DNA from: Saprospiraceae bacterium
Lineage (GTDB): Bacteria > Bacteroidota > Bacteroidia > Chitinophagales > Saprospiraceae
NCBI GenBank assembly: GCA_020629515.1
Contig: JAHDDE010000001.1
Span: 51,783-115,782 of the forward strand
Direction of reading: 5' to 3'
Length of the DNA stretch: 64,000 nt
Positions 16,920 to 25,597 of the stretch are shown here, one piece after another. A model generated the notes under the pieces. The model worked only from the letters and a program-made list of their open reading frames with translations. It searched no databases and had not been told where the DNA came from. Numbering within the stretch: position 1 is the first letter of the stretch; each line of letters opens with the position of its first letter. The translations under genes were made by a program, and so were the position numbers.

Positions 16920-18579
16920 ATTTAAGCTTTCGGTACATAAACAGGGCTAAATATAGTATCACCATAGCGGTAATCGGCAACCCTAATAACATAAAAAGAT
17001 ATTTAGAATATCCCTTTTCGAATTTCTTCTCATCAATTAGCTGAAGTCTGTTCTCTCTTTTTTTAAGACTTAACAACTCTCCATCATTGATTAATAATTC
17101 AATGCAACTTTGCAGAAAGTCAATATTACCATCATAGTTTCTACGATCCCAATTGTTATATCCAATGGGTAATAATGTACCGTCTTTAGATATCAAGGGT
17201 AAGGCAAAATCACTATCACCAACTATTATCTGATTAGATCGCTCTGTAGTAGATATAATAGACACATTCTCCTTAGCTAAAACTTCTTTGTCTAATTGAG
17301 TTAACCTATTGTTGAAATACGACTGTTGCCCTCCTTTAATCCAGACGGCTATATTAGAAGGGCCAGAATTATACTCTTCTTCTAATGGTTCTTTCCTTAA
17401 AAAATTAAATTCTAAGGATACTGGTGGTTTTTGATTTCGTGAGAAACTTGAAGTAGTTAAGAGAACTTCACTTTGTTGCTTTTTACTTTTCAAAATCTCT
17501 ATGGAAGAAACGAATTTCGAATTAACAGGTGCCGATAAATGTGATAACCGATCTGAGAATCCTGACAATAACGGATGATATGGGTACTTAATTAAACTTA
17601 ACTGTGGTTGTCCTCCCTCAGATCCTACAACCTGTTGTATAGGGCTACAATTCATATCCATTATCAAGTCTGTACCAATTCGAACGCCATATTTAAATAA
17701 TTGGTCAGCAGTATTGAATTCTTTGGGGATTGCCGCATAGCTACCATATTTACCGATGGAGTCAACACTCACCTTATAACTATCAATTAGCCAAAATATA
17801 GGTATCTCTCGTACCATAGCTTGATCTATGGCCAGTTGATCAATTCTACTCAGATCATCCGTATTTAATATCGAAACCACGAGCTCTATATCATCCATCT
17901 TTTTAATGACCTGATCACCTGTCATAGGGATGAAGAAATAGTTCCCTAATTTGCCTTTTGTATTATTCCAACCTGCCGCTAATAAATCGTTATTGTATCC
18001 TAATACTCCTACCAAGCCGCTTCGATTATTTTTGACATCCCTAAAAGCCCTAATTAGCTTAGACTCAAGATTGATTTGAGAGTTGTGGATAGCCTCTTGT
18101 TCGGATTGATCAGCTCTTTTAGCCTCTAACAGATCCACAAAAATTACTCTCTCATTATTCTCTATTGAGATATAGGGATAAATAACTTTTTGAGTCATAC
18201 CATCCCCTTCAGAAGCCCTCCTCGAAATAGGTACTATGCCATAGGATTGAAAATATCTTTTTATATCCTTAACCTCCTCTATTGTACCTGATGTAGGGTC
18301 TATATACTGAACTCGTATATTGCGATTTAGGCTTTTTAATTCTTTTAGATAATAGTCAATGAATTTTCTATACTTCTTAAAACTACTGGGCAAAGAGCCT
18401 TCCAAAAAAACGGTAACAAGCACTTCTTGATCTAAGCTATCTACTACATCCGCAGTCATAGGATTGATAGAATATCGTTGGTCTTTAGTAAGGTCAAAAT
18501 TCTTTTTTACTAATCCGCCTAAGGCATTTAAAATCAATAAAAGAAAAAGACCAATTATGTATTTAAAGCTTTGCTTCAT
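16906..18579 (-). CDS. gldG: Gliding-motility ABC transporter auxiliary protein GldG
   Basis: A 557-residue GldG protein, the large mostly extracytoplasmic subunit of the GldA-GldF-GldG ABC complex needed for gliding in flavobacteria. It has an N-terminal membrane helix (about 7-24), the family opening NFDLTKDQRYSINP, a long soluble region with a VLGYNND segment, and a C-terminal membrane helix (about 527-552) followed by basic residues. It starts one base after gldF ends and overlaps the next gene by 14 bases, so translational coupling is likely. Some gliding Bacteroidota do without this complex, so its exact role here is open. Confidence 0.9.
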   Translation of the reverse strand: MKQSFKYIIGLFLLLILNALGGLVKKNFDLTKDQRYSINPMTADVVDSLDQEVLVTVFLEGSLPSSFKKYRKFIDYYLKELKSLNRNIRVQYIDPTSGTIEEVKDIKRYFQSYGIVPISRRASEGDGMTQKVIYPYISIENNERVIFVDLLEAKRADQSEQEAIHNSQINLESKLIRAFRDVKNNRSGLVGVLGYNNDLLAAGWNNTKGKLGNYFFIPMTGDQVIKKMDDIELVVSILNTDDLSRIDQLAIDQAMVREIPIFWLIDSYKVSVDSIGKYGSYAAIPKEFNTADQLFKYGVRIGTDLIMDMNCSPIQQVVGSEGGQPQLSLIKYPYHPLLSGFSDRLSHLSAPVNSKFVSSIEILKSKKQQSEVLLTTSSFSRNQKPPVSLEFNFLRKEPLEEEYNSGPSNIAVWIKGGQQSYFNNRLTQLDKEVLAKENVSIISTTERSNQIIVGDSDFALPLISKDGTLLPIGYNNWDRRNYDGNIDFLQSCIELLINDGELLSLKKRENRLQLIDEKKFEKGYSKYLFMLLGLPITAMVILYLALFMYRKLKYAKK

Positions 18580-18580
18580 A

Positions 18581-19309
18581 TCAAATGCTCTTTTTAACCA
18601 ACTTCAAATGAGCTAAGGAAAGAAATACAATTATTAACGAAAGCATATAAATCAAAGAGCTCAATGGCAATACTCCCTTACTTAGATATTCTGCATGGTA
18701 TAGCAGACCCCAACTTTCTACCGATCTCCTAATGACTTCTGGCAACACTTCTATACTTGCAAAAAAGCCAAAACCTGAATAAAACATAAAACCTATCAAT
18801 ATCGAGACTATAAATGATATAGCACTATTACTAAAGAAAGTAGAAACCAGAATCGATAGGGCCACAAAGGCTGCTCCGATCATAAGCATACCAATAAAAG
18901 AGCCTATTGTTTGATAAAAATCAAAAGCATCGTTGACTGTGATCTCGGATAGGACCAACATAACCAGCACAGACATGACTATGATGATCAAAAGAAAAAT
19001 ACAACTTGATAAAAATTTAGATAACAGTACATGTATCCAATTGACCGGTAATGACTTAATAATCTCTATATTTCCTGAATTAAATTCATGCGATAATCCT
19101 CCTATTGTAAGGATTGGGATGATAAAGAGCAAAAGGTAATAGGCTAATTCAAAAAATAATTCTGATGAAGCATAACCATAAGACAGATAAGAAGTATCTG
19201 GAAAGACCCATAAAAATAATGTGCAGATCAAAAAAAACGTAATTACTGCCACAGGTCCTGTCATTTGGATCACCAATTCCTTAATATCTTTGATCAATAA
19301 GTACTTCAT
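18581..19309 (-). CDS. gldF: Gliding-motility ABC transporter permease GldF
   Basis: A 242-residue ABC-2 type permease with six predicted membrane helices and the GGLSHEFNSGNIEIIKSLP segment (about 75-93) typical of the coupling region in GldF/NosY-like permeases. It forms the membrane channel of the GldA-GldF-GldG complex. Its start codon directly abuts the gldA stop and its stop is one base from the gldG start, which marks a tight operon. Length is normal for the family. Confidence 0.9.
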   Translation of the reverse strand: MKYLLIKDIKELVIQMTGPVAVITFFLICTLFLWVFPDTSYLSYGYASSELFFELAYYLLLFIIPILTIGGLSHEFNSGNIEIIKSLPVNWIHVLLSKFLSSCIFLLIIIVMSVLVMLVLSEITVNDAFDFYQTIGSFIGMLMIGAAFVALSILVSTFFSNSAISFIVSILIGFMFYSGFGFFASIEVLPEVIRRSVESWGLLYHAEYLSKGVLPLSSLIYMLSLIIVFLSLAHLKLVKKSI

Positions 19310-20197
19310 CTATTCGAATATTTGATCCAAATTCTCTTTATATTCTTTTAGCCCAAGAATAAATCGATTATTCTCAAAAACTCTGGCGTTCAAGTCTCTG
19401 AGCATATTAAATTCCTTCTTTGACTCTATTATATATGTGCTCTCCCCTTTTTCAGTAATATGACAAATCGAATCAATTGACTGAAAAATGTCGAGAGAAA
19501 GCGATTCATTAAGTTTAAGTATCCATTTTTTCTGATTAGATGCCACATGTGAACTGCCTAATTTCTGATCCTTTGATATAATCCTATCATCTAATAATAT
19601 AACCCTATTGCAAATGGCTTCTATTTCTTGCATCAAATGGCTGGATAGGATAATTATCTTATCTCGGGACAAGGATTTTATTAATTGACGGTAAGCTATG
19701 ATCTGTTCTGGATCTAATCCATTCACTGGTTCATCTAATATTAATAATCTCGGATCATGCAAGATAGAAGCAGCTATACCCACTCGCTGCCTATACCCCT
19801 TAGATAACTGAACAATCTTTTTTTCTGCTACAGTCAACAAGTCCGTCATTTCAACAACTTCATTTATTCTCTGACCCACCGCCTTTAAATCATGGATACG
19901 CCCTAACCACTCTAAATATTCTTTAACATACAGATGCTCAAATAGTGGATTCTTCTCGGACATGTAGCCAACCTTCTGCTTATATTCTGATGAATTAGTC
20001 GAGCATAATCCGTCTAATTGTACTTCTCCTGAGTCAGCGGTATGAATCCCAGATATAGCTTTTAACAAAGTTGTTTTGCCTGCACCATTTTTACCTATTA
20101 ATCCGACAACTCCGTTATCCTCGATATCAAAACTAACGTTATCAAGAACTACCTGATCATCGTATAGCTTGGTAATATTCCTTACCGTTAATCCCAT
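19310..20197 (-). CDS. gldA: Gliding-motility ABC transporter ATP-binding protein GldA
   Basis: A 295-residue ABC ATPase that would energise the GldF/GldG complex. Walker A is GKNGAGKTT (about 35-43), the Q-loop region reads VGYMSEKNPLFEHL, the signature is QLSKGYRQRVG (LSKGY is characteristic of the GldA/NatA-type branch), Walker B is LLILDEP and the switch histidine is in SSHLMQEIE. It is the first gene of the minus-strand operon gldA-gldF-gldG-phospholipase-DUF368. No TAnnTTTG box was found in the 100 bases upstream, which also hold the truB terminator. Confidence 0.9.
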   Translation of the reverse strand: MGLTVRNITKLYDDQVVLDNVSFDIEDNGVVGLIGKNGAGKTTLLKAISGIHTADSGEVQLDGLCSTNSSEYKQKVGYMSEKNPLFEHLYVKEYLEWLGRIHDLKAVGQRINEVVEMTDLLTVAEKKIVQLSKGYRQRVGIAASILHDPRLLILDEPVNGLDPEQIIAYRQLIKSLSRDKIIILSSHLMQEIEAICNRVILLDDRIISKDQKLGSSHVASNQKKWILKLNESLSLDIFQSIDSICHITEKGESTYIIESKKEFNMLRDLNARVFENNRFILGLKEYKENLDQIFE

Positions 20198-20240
20198 TCT
20201 TAATGAACGTTGCTATGGCTGAACCATATTATTTGAAAAC

Positions 20241-20274
20241 TCTAAAATAAAAAGACATATTAAATAAATATGTC
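20241..20274 (-). terminator. Rho-independent terminator after truB
   Basis: The arms GACATAT (20254-20260) and ATATGTC (20268-20274) are perfect complements with a 7-base loop. On the minus strand the stem is followed by TTTTTATTTTAG. It lies 25 bases past the truB stop codon and separates that operon from gldA. Confidence 0.75.
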
Positions 20275-20298
20275 AAGTGAAGGAATTAATCGTATTTA

Positions 20299-21021
20299 TC
20301 AAAGAGACTGAATCCGCTCTATTAATTCATTCAAGTCCCATGCATTGACCAATTCATAGTCACCTATTTTTGTCCTTACCAAAGATTGTAAACATCCTCC
20401 ACTTTTCAACTTTTTACCAAAATCATAGGCTACTGATCTGATATAAGTTCCCTTGCTACATGATATTTCAAACTCAATTATTGGTAATGAAATATCTGTA
20501 ATGGTAAATTTTTTGATCTCTACTTTTCTACTTTTAACTTCAGTTTTTATTCCTTTTCGTGCTAATTTATACAGTGGCACTCCATCCTTCTTTATAGCAG
20601 AAAACATGGGCGGCAATTGTTCTATCATCCCAGTAAGTTCTTTTCGAGCCTCATTTAAATCATCTTCCTCAAAAAGAATATTAGGAAAATATGTATCAAA
20701 AGGTTGTTCTAAATCATAACTTGGCGTAGTAACCCATAAGCGAATTGAACCTGTATAGACCTTATCCCAGCCAGTCATCAATTCAATTTTTTTGGTATAT
20801 TTTGAAAAGCATATGATCAACAATCCAGTCGCTAAAGGATCCAAAGTGCCAGAGTGACCAATTTTATATTTTTTCTTTTGAAGTTTAGATCGAATAGCAA
20901 ATCTCATCTTGTTCACCACATCAAATGATGTCCAAGTCGATGGTTTATTCACTAAGAAAAAACCTCCTTCTAATAAATCAGCTGTTGTAAATGAGGAATA
21001 TTTATCAAAAAGCCTATCCAT
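20299..21021 (-). CDS. truB: tRNA pseudouridine(55) synthase TruB
   Basis: A pseudouridine synthase that converts U55 in the T-loop of tRNAs. The catalytic motif GHSGTLDPLATG contains Asp61 (numbering from the start used here), and the family segment FFLVNKPSTWTSFDVVNK precedes it at 21-38. The later GTYIRSVAYDFG and LVRTKIGDY motifs are present. The ATG at 21021 is preferred: it overlaps uppP by 8 bases and gives 240 residues. The ATG at 21051 would overlap by 38 bases. Last gene of ftsX-DUF3098-uppP-truB. Confidence 0.94.
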   Translation of the reverse strand: MDRLFDKYSSFTTADLLEGGFFLVNKPSTWTSFDVVNKMRFAIRSKLQKKKYKIGHSGTLDPLATGLLIICFSKYTKKIELMTGWDKVYTGSIRLWVTTPSYDLEQPFDTYFPNILFEEDDLNEARKELTGMIEQLPPMFSAIKKDGVPLYKLARKGIKTEVKSRKVEIKKFTITDISLPIIEFEISCSKGTYIRSVAYDFGKKLKSGGCLQSLVRTKIGDYELVNAWDLNELIERIQSL

Positions 21022-21817
21022 AAAAATGGTATAGTATTGTACCAAGTCCAATAATCACACAGTAGTAAGCGAAAAACTTCAATTGACTATTTTTTACCAA
21101 AGATACCATCCATCTACATGCCCAGACACCCACTAAAAATGATGAAACGAGTGCCACGATTATAGGGATATAATTATCAGAATTGAGCACCAAATCTCCC
21201 CCTGAAATATCTAATATTACCTTGCCAAAAATAACGGGCAATACCATCAAAAATGAGAAACGAGCAGCTCTCTCCTTATCGATGCCTAAGCTAAGGGCAG
21301 ATGCTATTGTCATTCCACTTCTCGATATACCCGGCAGTACAGCTACGGCTTGAGCAACACCAATGACAAGGGCATTCTTAAAAGTCACCTTATCGCCTTT
21401 TTGTGTTGAAATACCTGATGGTGTAATATAAAGTACGAGGCCCGTAAGAGTCAGAAATATACCCACCCAAATTATCGAACCTGAAAATAAAGCTTCTAAC
21501 TGATCTTCAAAAAGTAAACCGATAATCATTGCCGGTATCATAGACAGCAATATCTTTAATGATATTTGAGTTTCTTCACCCCATTTAAATTGCAATAGAT
21601 CCATAAGGATACTCTTGATATCTGACCAGTACACGTATAATATACTAAATGCCGTACCGAGGTGAACTAATATAACCATCGTCAGATCGGAGTCTATTGA
21701 GGATCCTGATCCCATCAATTCATTCATTATCTCTAAATGTCCACTACTGCTAACAGGCAAAAACTCTGTTAATCCTTGAACAACCCCAAGAACTAATGCG
21801 CGAAGTATATCCGACAT
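21014..21817 (-). CDS. uppP: Undecaprenyl-diphosphatase UppP (BacA)
   Basis: A 267-residue integral membrane phosphatase that dephosphorylates undecaprenyl pyrophosphate to regenerate the lipid carrier for peptidoglycan and polysaccharide synthesis. Both family signatures are present: QGLTEFLPVSSSGHL (14-28), giving the (E/Q)xxxE site Gln14/Glu18 and His27, and PGISRSGMTI with the active-site Arg/Ser. About eight helices are expected. Its order with ftsX, DUF3098 and truB is conserved in Bacteroidota. Confidence 0.96.
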   Translation of the reverse strand: MSDILRALVLGVVQGLTEFLPVSSSGHLEIMNELMGSGSSIDSDLTMVILVHLGTAFSILYVYWSDIKSILMDLLQFKWGEETQISLKILLSMIPAMIIGLLFEDQLEALFSGSIIWVGIFLTLTGLVLYITPSGISTQKGDKVTFKNALVIGVAQAVAVLPGISRSGMTIASALSLGIDKERAARFSFLMVLPVIFGKVILDISGGDLVLNSDNYIPIIVALVSSFLVGVWACRWMVSLVKNSQLKFFAYYCVIIGLGTILYHFYG

Positions 21818-21830
21818 ATATATACCCTTA

Positions 21831-22136
21831 CTATTTGAAGATGGCGTAAATTTCTATGGCTAAACCGGTAAGAATGACGATCGGGGCCAGAGTAATTCTT
21901 CTAAAGCTGTAAATGCGGCCGTCATCCCAAACATCAGGACTTGGCATACTCCCACCCATCATAAGAAGCATCCCAAGGAGGATTAAAGCAAGGCCTATGA
22001 ATATCCATTTAAAATTTTCTCTGCCGAAGAGCATTTCGACACTTTTGGTTTTAACAGCTTTGCGTGAAGCCGTTGGAACAATTTTTTTCTTTTTAGCCTT
22101 TGTAGTAATGACTTTTTTCTTTTTGGAAGTTGACAT
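21831..22136 (-). CDS. DUF3098 small membrane protein
   Basis: A 101-residue protein with a lysine-rich, disordered N-terminal third (about 1-35), a helix at about 44-62 (IFIGLALILLGMLLMMGG), a short loop with SPDVWDDGRIYSFRRIT, and a second helix at about 82-100. This matches DUF3098, a family of unknown function found between ftsX and uppP in Bacteroidota. The loop motif and two-helix topology are typical. The location suggests an envelope or division-linked job, which is inference. Confidence 0.85.
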   Translation of the reverse strand: MSTSKKKKVITTKAKKKKIVPTASRKAVKTKSVEMLFGRENFKWIFIGLALILLGMLLMMGGSMPSPDVWDDGRIYSFRRITLAPIVILTGLAIEIYAIFK

Positions 22137-22144
22137 TATAAAAT

Positions 22145-22978
22145 TTAATGGATTGAAAACCTCCTCAAATATAAGTTTACAATTATATATGTACTAATTA
22201 ATGCAACTCCTTCGGAGATTATTAACAAAACGAATAGTATTAAAATAAAATCTAAAAGACTAAAAAGATCTGTTAAACCATAAGAGCTGAACCAACTGAC
22301 ATACATAATAGACAACACAAGTGCAGTTAGTAAAAAAGAAATCAATCCCATCTTGAAAGACTTCCATAACCAAGGACGAAGTACATATTGAGATGTAGCA
22401 CCAACTAAGAGTTGAATCTCGATCAACTTTTTGTCTTGCCGAATCTTCGACGTCAAAAGTTGGTAGATTAGCGTTACTGTCATCAAACCAAAAAGCACAG
22501 TTATAATGATAAGGGCAAACCTAATCAAAGAAAAACCTCCATCTACCTTCTGATTGAAGTTACTCTCATATATTAACTTAACTGAAGGGTCCCATTCTTT
22601 AGCCAATTTTTCGATATCTCGAAGGGATGTATTAGTATAAAGTGACGAAGGAATAGTGATTAATACCATATCCAAGAAAGGATTGATAGAATCTAAGATG
22701 CCGCTATAATCTTCTTGATTCTTCAATTGACGAAAAGATTCCTCTTTGGTTATATAATCAATGGCATCGGGCTCCAAATCGATTTTACTCATTATAGCAG
22801 ATGTAAGAGCGTTAAGATCTGGTTTTTCTTTATTATCCGATATTTCTATAATTACATTGTTCTTAGCTATTAGTTGATGCTTAATAGTCGAACCATGCAC
22901 AATCAGGAGTAGTAAAAGCCCAAGAAAAAAAAGCAATAATGCCCAAGACAGAATCAATACCGAGTTAGAAAACTTCAC
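22145..22978 (-). CDS. ftsX: FtsX-like cell division ABC permease
   Basis: A four-helix FtsX protein: helix 1 at the N-terminus (LILSWALLLFFLGLLLLLIV), an extracytoplasmic domain of about 115 residues, then three helices. With FtsE it couples cytokinesis to peptidoglycan hydrolase activation; ftsE is not in this window. No ATG is available at the 5' end. The open frame allows TTG at 23008 or GTG at 22978. The GTG is preferred because the TTG lies inside a perfect promoter box (TACCTTTG, 23006-23013), so a transcript from that promoter would start downstream of it. First gene of the ftsX-DUF3098-uppP-truB operon. Confidence 0.87.
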   Translation of the reverse strand: MKFSNSVLILSWALLLFFLGLLLLLIVHGSTIKHQLIAKNNVIIEISDNKEKPDLNALTSAIMSKIDLEPDAIDYITKEESFRQLKNQEDYSGILDSINPFLDMVLITIPSSLYTNTSLRDIEKLAKEWDPSVKLIYESNFNQKVDGGFSLIRFALIIITVLFGLMTVTLIYQLLTSKIRQDKKLIEIQLLVGATSQYVLRPWLWKSFKMGLISFLLTALVLSIMYVSWFSSYGLTDLFSLLDFILILFVLLIISEGVALISTYIIVNLYLRRFSIH

Positions 22979-23005
22979 GAGCAGATTTAAATCAACGTAA
23001 GACCA

Positions 23006-23040
23006 CAAAGGTAATAGTTAGTTGATCATATAAAGGCAAA
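23006..23040 (-). promoter_or_regulatory. Bacteroidota promoter for the ftsX operon
   Basis: On the minus strand TTTG (23037-23040) is followed after 23 bases by TACCTTTG (23006-23013). This fits the published Bacteroidota pattern TTG-N17-23-TAnnTTTG with no mismatch. Transcription would begin near 23000, leaving a short leader before the GTG at 22978. Confidence 0.55.
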
Positions 23041-23167
23041 CCAGTGATGCCAATTTAGATTAAAGTCTCAATTAGAGGAGCAATTTTTATAATTGTTCTT
23101 AAATTGCTAAAACAACCTATTTTTTAAAACTTAACTTCTTGTAGTCAGAAGTCTAAAACCTTAAAGA

Positions 23168-23605
23168 ATGAAAAAAGTATACTTAATAGTATTGTCATCA
23201 ATTCTCCTTACAACAATATCATACAGCCAAATCAGATTTGGAGCTGGAATAGACACCAATTTTAGCGGCTTTGGCATTGCTGCGAAAGCTAATATGGCAA
23301 TCAATGAGCAATGGGGAGGTCAAATTGGTTATAATTTTTATCTAAACAACTCTAATCCTACTCGTTTAGATGTGGATGCCACTTATCTACTGACGACAGC
23401 AGGAAATAGCGATGAGGTAATACTAAAAGGCTTAGGTGGATTTAACTATTGGAACAGCGGAGTCAGTGATGCCAACAGTGAGTTAGGATTAAACATTGGT
23501 GCAAATATAAGTTTCCCAATTTCTGATATGAATTTCTATATAGAGCCGAGAATAACGTTAATAAGTCGTGGAGATTTTTTCATTGGAGCGGGGATGTATT
23601 TTTAA
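23168..23605 (+). CDS. Small outer-membrane beta-barrel-like protein
   Basis: A 145-residue protein with a signal peptide (MKKVYLIVLSSILLTTISYS) and a mature region of alternating hydrophobic/polar strands rich in glycine and asparagine, ending in FIGAGMYF with the terminal aromatic residue typical of outer-membrane barrels. The size would allow a six- to eight-strand barrel. No closer family assignment is possible. It stands 40 bases before the GDPD lipoprotein gene on the same strand. Confidence 0.65.
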   Translation: MKKVYLIVLSSILLTTISYSQIRFGAGIDTNFSGFGIAAKANMAINEQWGGQIGYNFYLNNSNPTRLDVDATYLLTTAGNSDEVILKGLGGFNYWNSGVSDANSELGLNIGANISFPISDMNFYIEPRITLISRGDFFIGAGMYF

Positions 23606-23645
23606 ATCCTTTTATGTTTTCGCATTTATCTGAATAAACTGTCAA

Positions 23646-24569
23646 ATGACAAAGAACACAGTTTTAAATTATGGGGTCTTTTATACTTTAATAATTATGA
23701 TCTCCTGTAGCACAAATAAATCTTCAGAACAGATGACTTTTGATATAGAAGGACATAGAGGGTGTAGAGGCTTGTATCCCGAAAACACAATTCCCGCATT
23801 CAAAAAAGCGCTTGAATTAGGGGTTTCTACTTTAGAAATGGACTTAGTTATTTCTAAAGACAAAAAGGTAGTAGTCTCTCACGAACCATTTTTTAGATCT
23901 GGACTAAGCCTGACTCCCGAGGGTGATACAATCTCCAAAGAGGATCAATTAAGTCATAATATATACAATATGCTTTATGATGAAGTCAGAAGCTATGATG
24001 TAGGTTCAATACCTGATCCTAAACATCCTCATAGGGTCAATATTTCGGTGTCAAAACCATTATTTGAAGAGGTCATAAAAATGACAAAATCTTATTGTGA
24101 AAAACATGGGAAATCAATGCCAGACTTTAATATTGAGATAAAAAGACATCCAGATTATGATCATAAGTTTCATCCTGATGCAGAAGAATTTGTACAATTA
24201 GTGCTAAATGAGGTTGATAGACTTGACATATTCCAACATACGATCATCCAATCTTTTGATCTCGAATCACTTCAGCTAACTAAGGAAAAAGCTCCATCAA
24301 TTAGGACCGCCTTGCTAATAGAAAACGAAAAAAGTCCTATCGAAAATTTAAATGCATTAGGTTTTATTCCAGACATTTATAGCTCGTATTTTGAGTTAGT
24401 TGATGATGAACTTATAAACCTCTGTAGGAAAAAAGGAATCTTGGTGATCCCATGGACGGTAAATACTGAAGAAGACATAAACAATATGCTCAAAATCGGA
24501 GTTGATGGTATTATATCGGATTATCCTGATAGATTGATTAAATTATATAACCAACATGCCAATAATTGA
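23646..24569 (+). CDS. Glycerophosphodiester phosphodiesterase, lipoprotein
   Basis: A 307-residue GDPD-family enzyme that hydrolyses deacylated phospholipids to glycerol-3-phosphate and an alcohol. The active site is clear: His37-Arg38 in EGHRG, PENT with Glu46, Glu64 and Asp66 in LEMDLV, and His79. A GDPD-specific insertion follows (about 85-150). The N-terminus has a lipoprotein signal (IIMISC, Cys21), so it is probably anchored in the envelope. It overlaps the next gene by 14 bases. Confidence 0.92.
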   Translation: MTKNTVLNYGVFYTLIIMISCSTNKSSEQMTFDIEGHRGCRGLYPENTIPAFKKALELGVSTLEMDLVISKDKKVVVSHEPFFRSGLSLTPEGDTISKEDQLSHNIYNMLYDEVRSYDVGSIPDPKHPHRVNISVSKPLFEEVIKMTKSYCEKHGKSMPDFNIEIKRHPDYDHKFHPDAEEFVQLVLNEVDRLDIFQHTIIQSFDLESLQLTKEKAPSIRTALLIENEKSPIENLNALGFIPDIYSSYFELVDDELINLCRKKGILVIPWTVNTEEDINNMLKIGVDGIISDYPDRLIKLYNQHANN

Positions 24570-25515
24570 TGGTAGCGATTTTATCCCTGAAAGAAGATTT
24601 CGCAACGGTCATTACAACACATTTATACCATCTTTATTCTATACTAACCCAGAGGTTAAGTACGAAAGGTACAGGATCACTACTCCAGATCAAGATTTTT
24701 TGGATATAGACCAATCATTGATTGGCTCAGATAAGGCAGTAATCATATGCCACGGATTAGAAGGAAGCAGCTCGTCAGGCTATGTCTTGCACTTTGCCGA
24801 CTACTTTAATGTTCACGGTTTTGACGTGATATGTCCCAACTATAGAGGTTGTAGTGGAGAAATGAATCTCCAGCTTCGAATGTACAATAGCGGAACCACC
24901 GATGATATAGATTTGGTTGTTCAACGGGTAAGTAAGGATTATGAAGAAGTCACACTTATAGGTTTTAGCTTAGGCGGGAATTTAGTGCTGAAGTACTTAT
25001 CCGAAGGATCTTTCCTACTACCTCTTAATCTAAAAGGAGGAATTGCCATTTCTACCCCAATCGACCTGTCCAATGCATCTCAAGAGTTACTTAAGTGGGA
25101 AAACTTTGCCTATCAGATTAGATTTTTAAGCACACTTATCAAAAAAGCTATAGCTAAAAAATATCAATATCCTGAACAGATAGATCTTAGCAAATTGTAT
25201 AAGATGTATAATCTGTATCAATTTGATAATTACTTCACTGCTCCAGTATACGGCTACCAAGATGCAGAAGACTACTATACTCAGAACTCAAGTCTACCTT
25301 TACTTCCATCTTTAGAAAGATCAGCTCTATTAATCAACGCTTTAGATGACCCCTTCTTAGGTAAATTGTGCTACCCTCATGATTTGGCCAAAAAATCTAA
25401 AATGCTTCATTTCTGTGCTCCTATATATGGCGGCCATGTGGGTTTTGCCAAAAACAATACAGATAGGAATTGGATGAAACAAAAATCATTGAACTTCATC
25501 AATGGCCTGCTTTAA
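24556..25515 (+). CDS. YheT-like alpha/beta hydrolase
   Basis: A 319-residue alpha/beta hydrolase of the YheT/ABHD1-3-like branch. The oxyanion segment CHGLEGSSSSGY (65-76), nucleophile Ser138 in GFSLGGN, acid Asp264/265 in NALDDPF and His294 in GGHVGF give a complete triad. NYRGCSGE (95-102) is typical of this branch. There is no signal peptide, so it is probably cytoplasmic. The start overlaps the GDPD gene by 14 bases; a joint role in lipid turnover is possible but unproven. Natural substrate unknown. Confidence 0.87.
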   Translation: MPIIDGSDFIPERRFRNGHYNTFIPSLFYTNPEVKYERYRITTPDQDFLDIDQSLIGSDKAVIICHGLEGSSSSGYVLHFADYFNVHGFDVICPNYRGCSGEMNLQLRMYNSGTTDDIDLVVQRVSKDYEEVTLIGFSLGGNLVLKYLSEGSFLLPLNLKGGIAISTPIDLSNASQELLKWENFAYQIRFLSTLIKKAIAKKYQYPEQIDLSKLYKMYNLYQFDNYFTAPVYGYQDAEDYYTQNSSLPLLPSLERSALLINALDDPFLGKLCYPHDLAKKSKMLHFCAPIYGGHVGFAKNNTDRNWMKQKSLNFINGLL

Positions 25516-25597
25516 AAATAAAGGAGCGTTATACCCACTTCAATCACAAGAATTATCCATTTTTGCATTTTAGTTAACCATCAGAAATACAGCTGTA

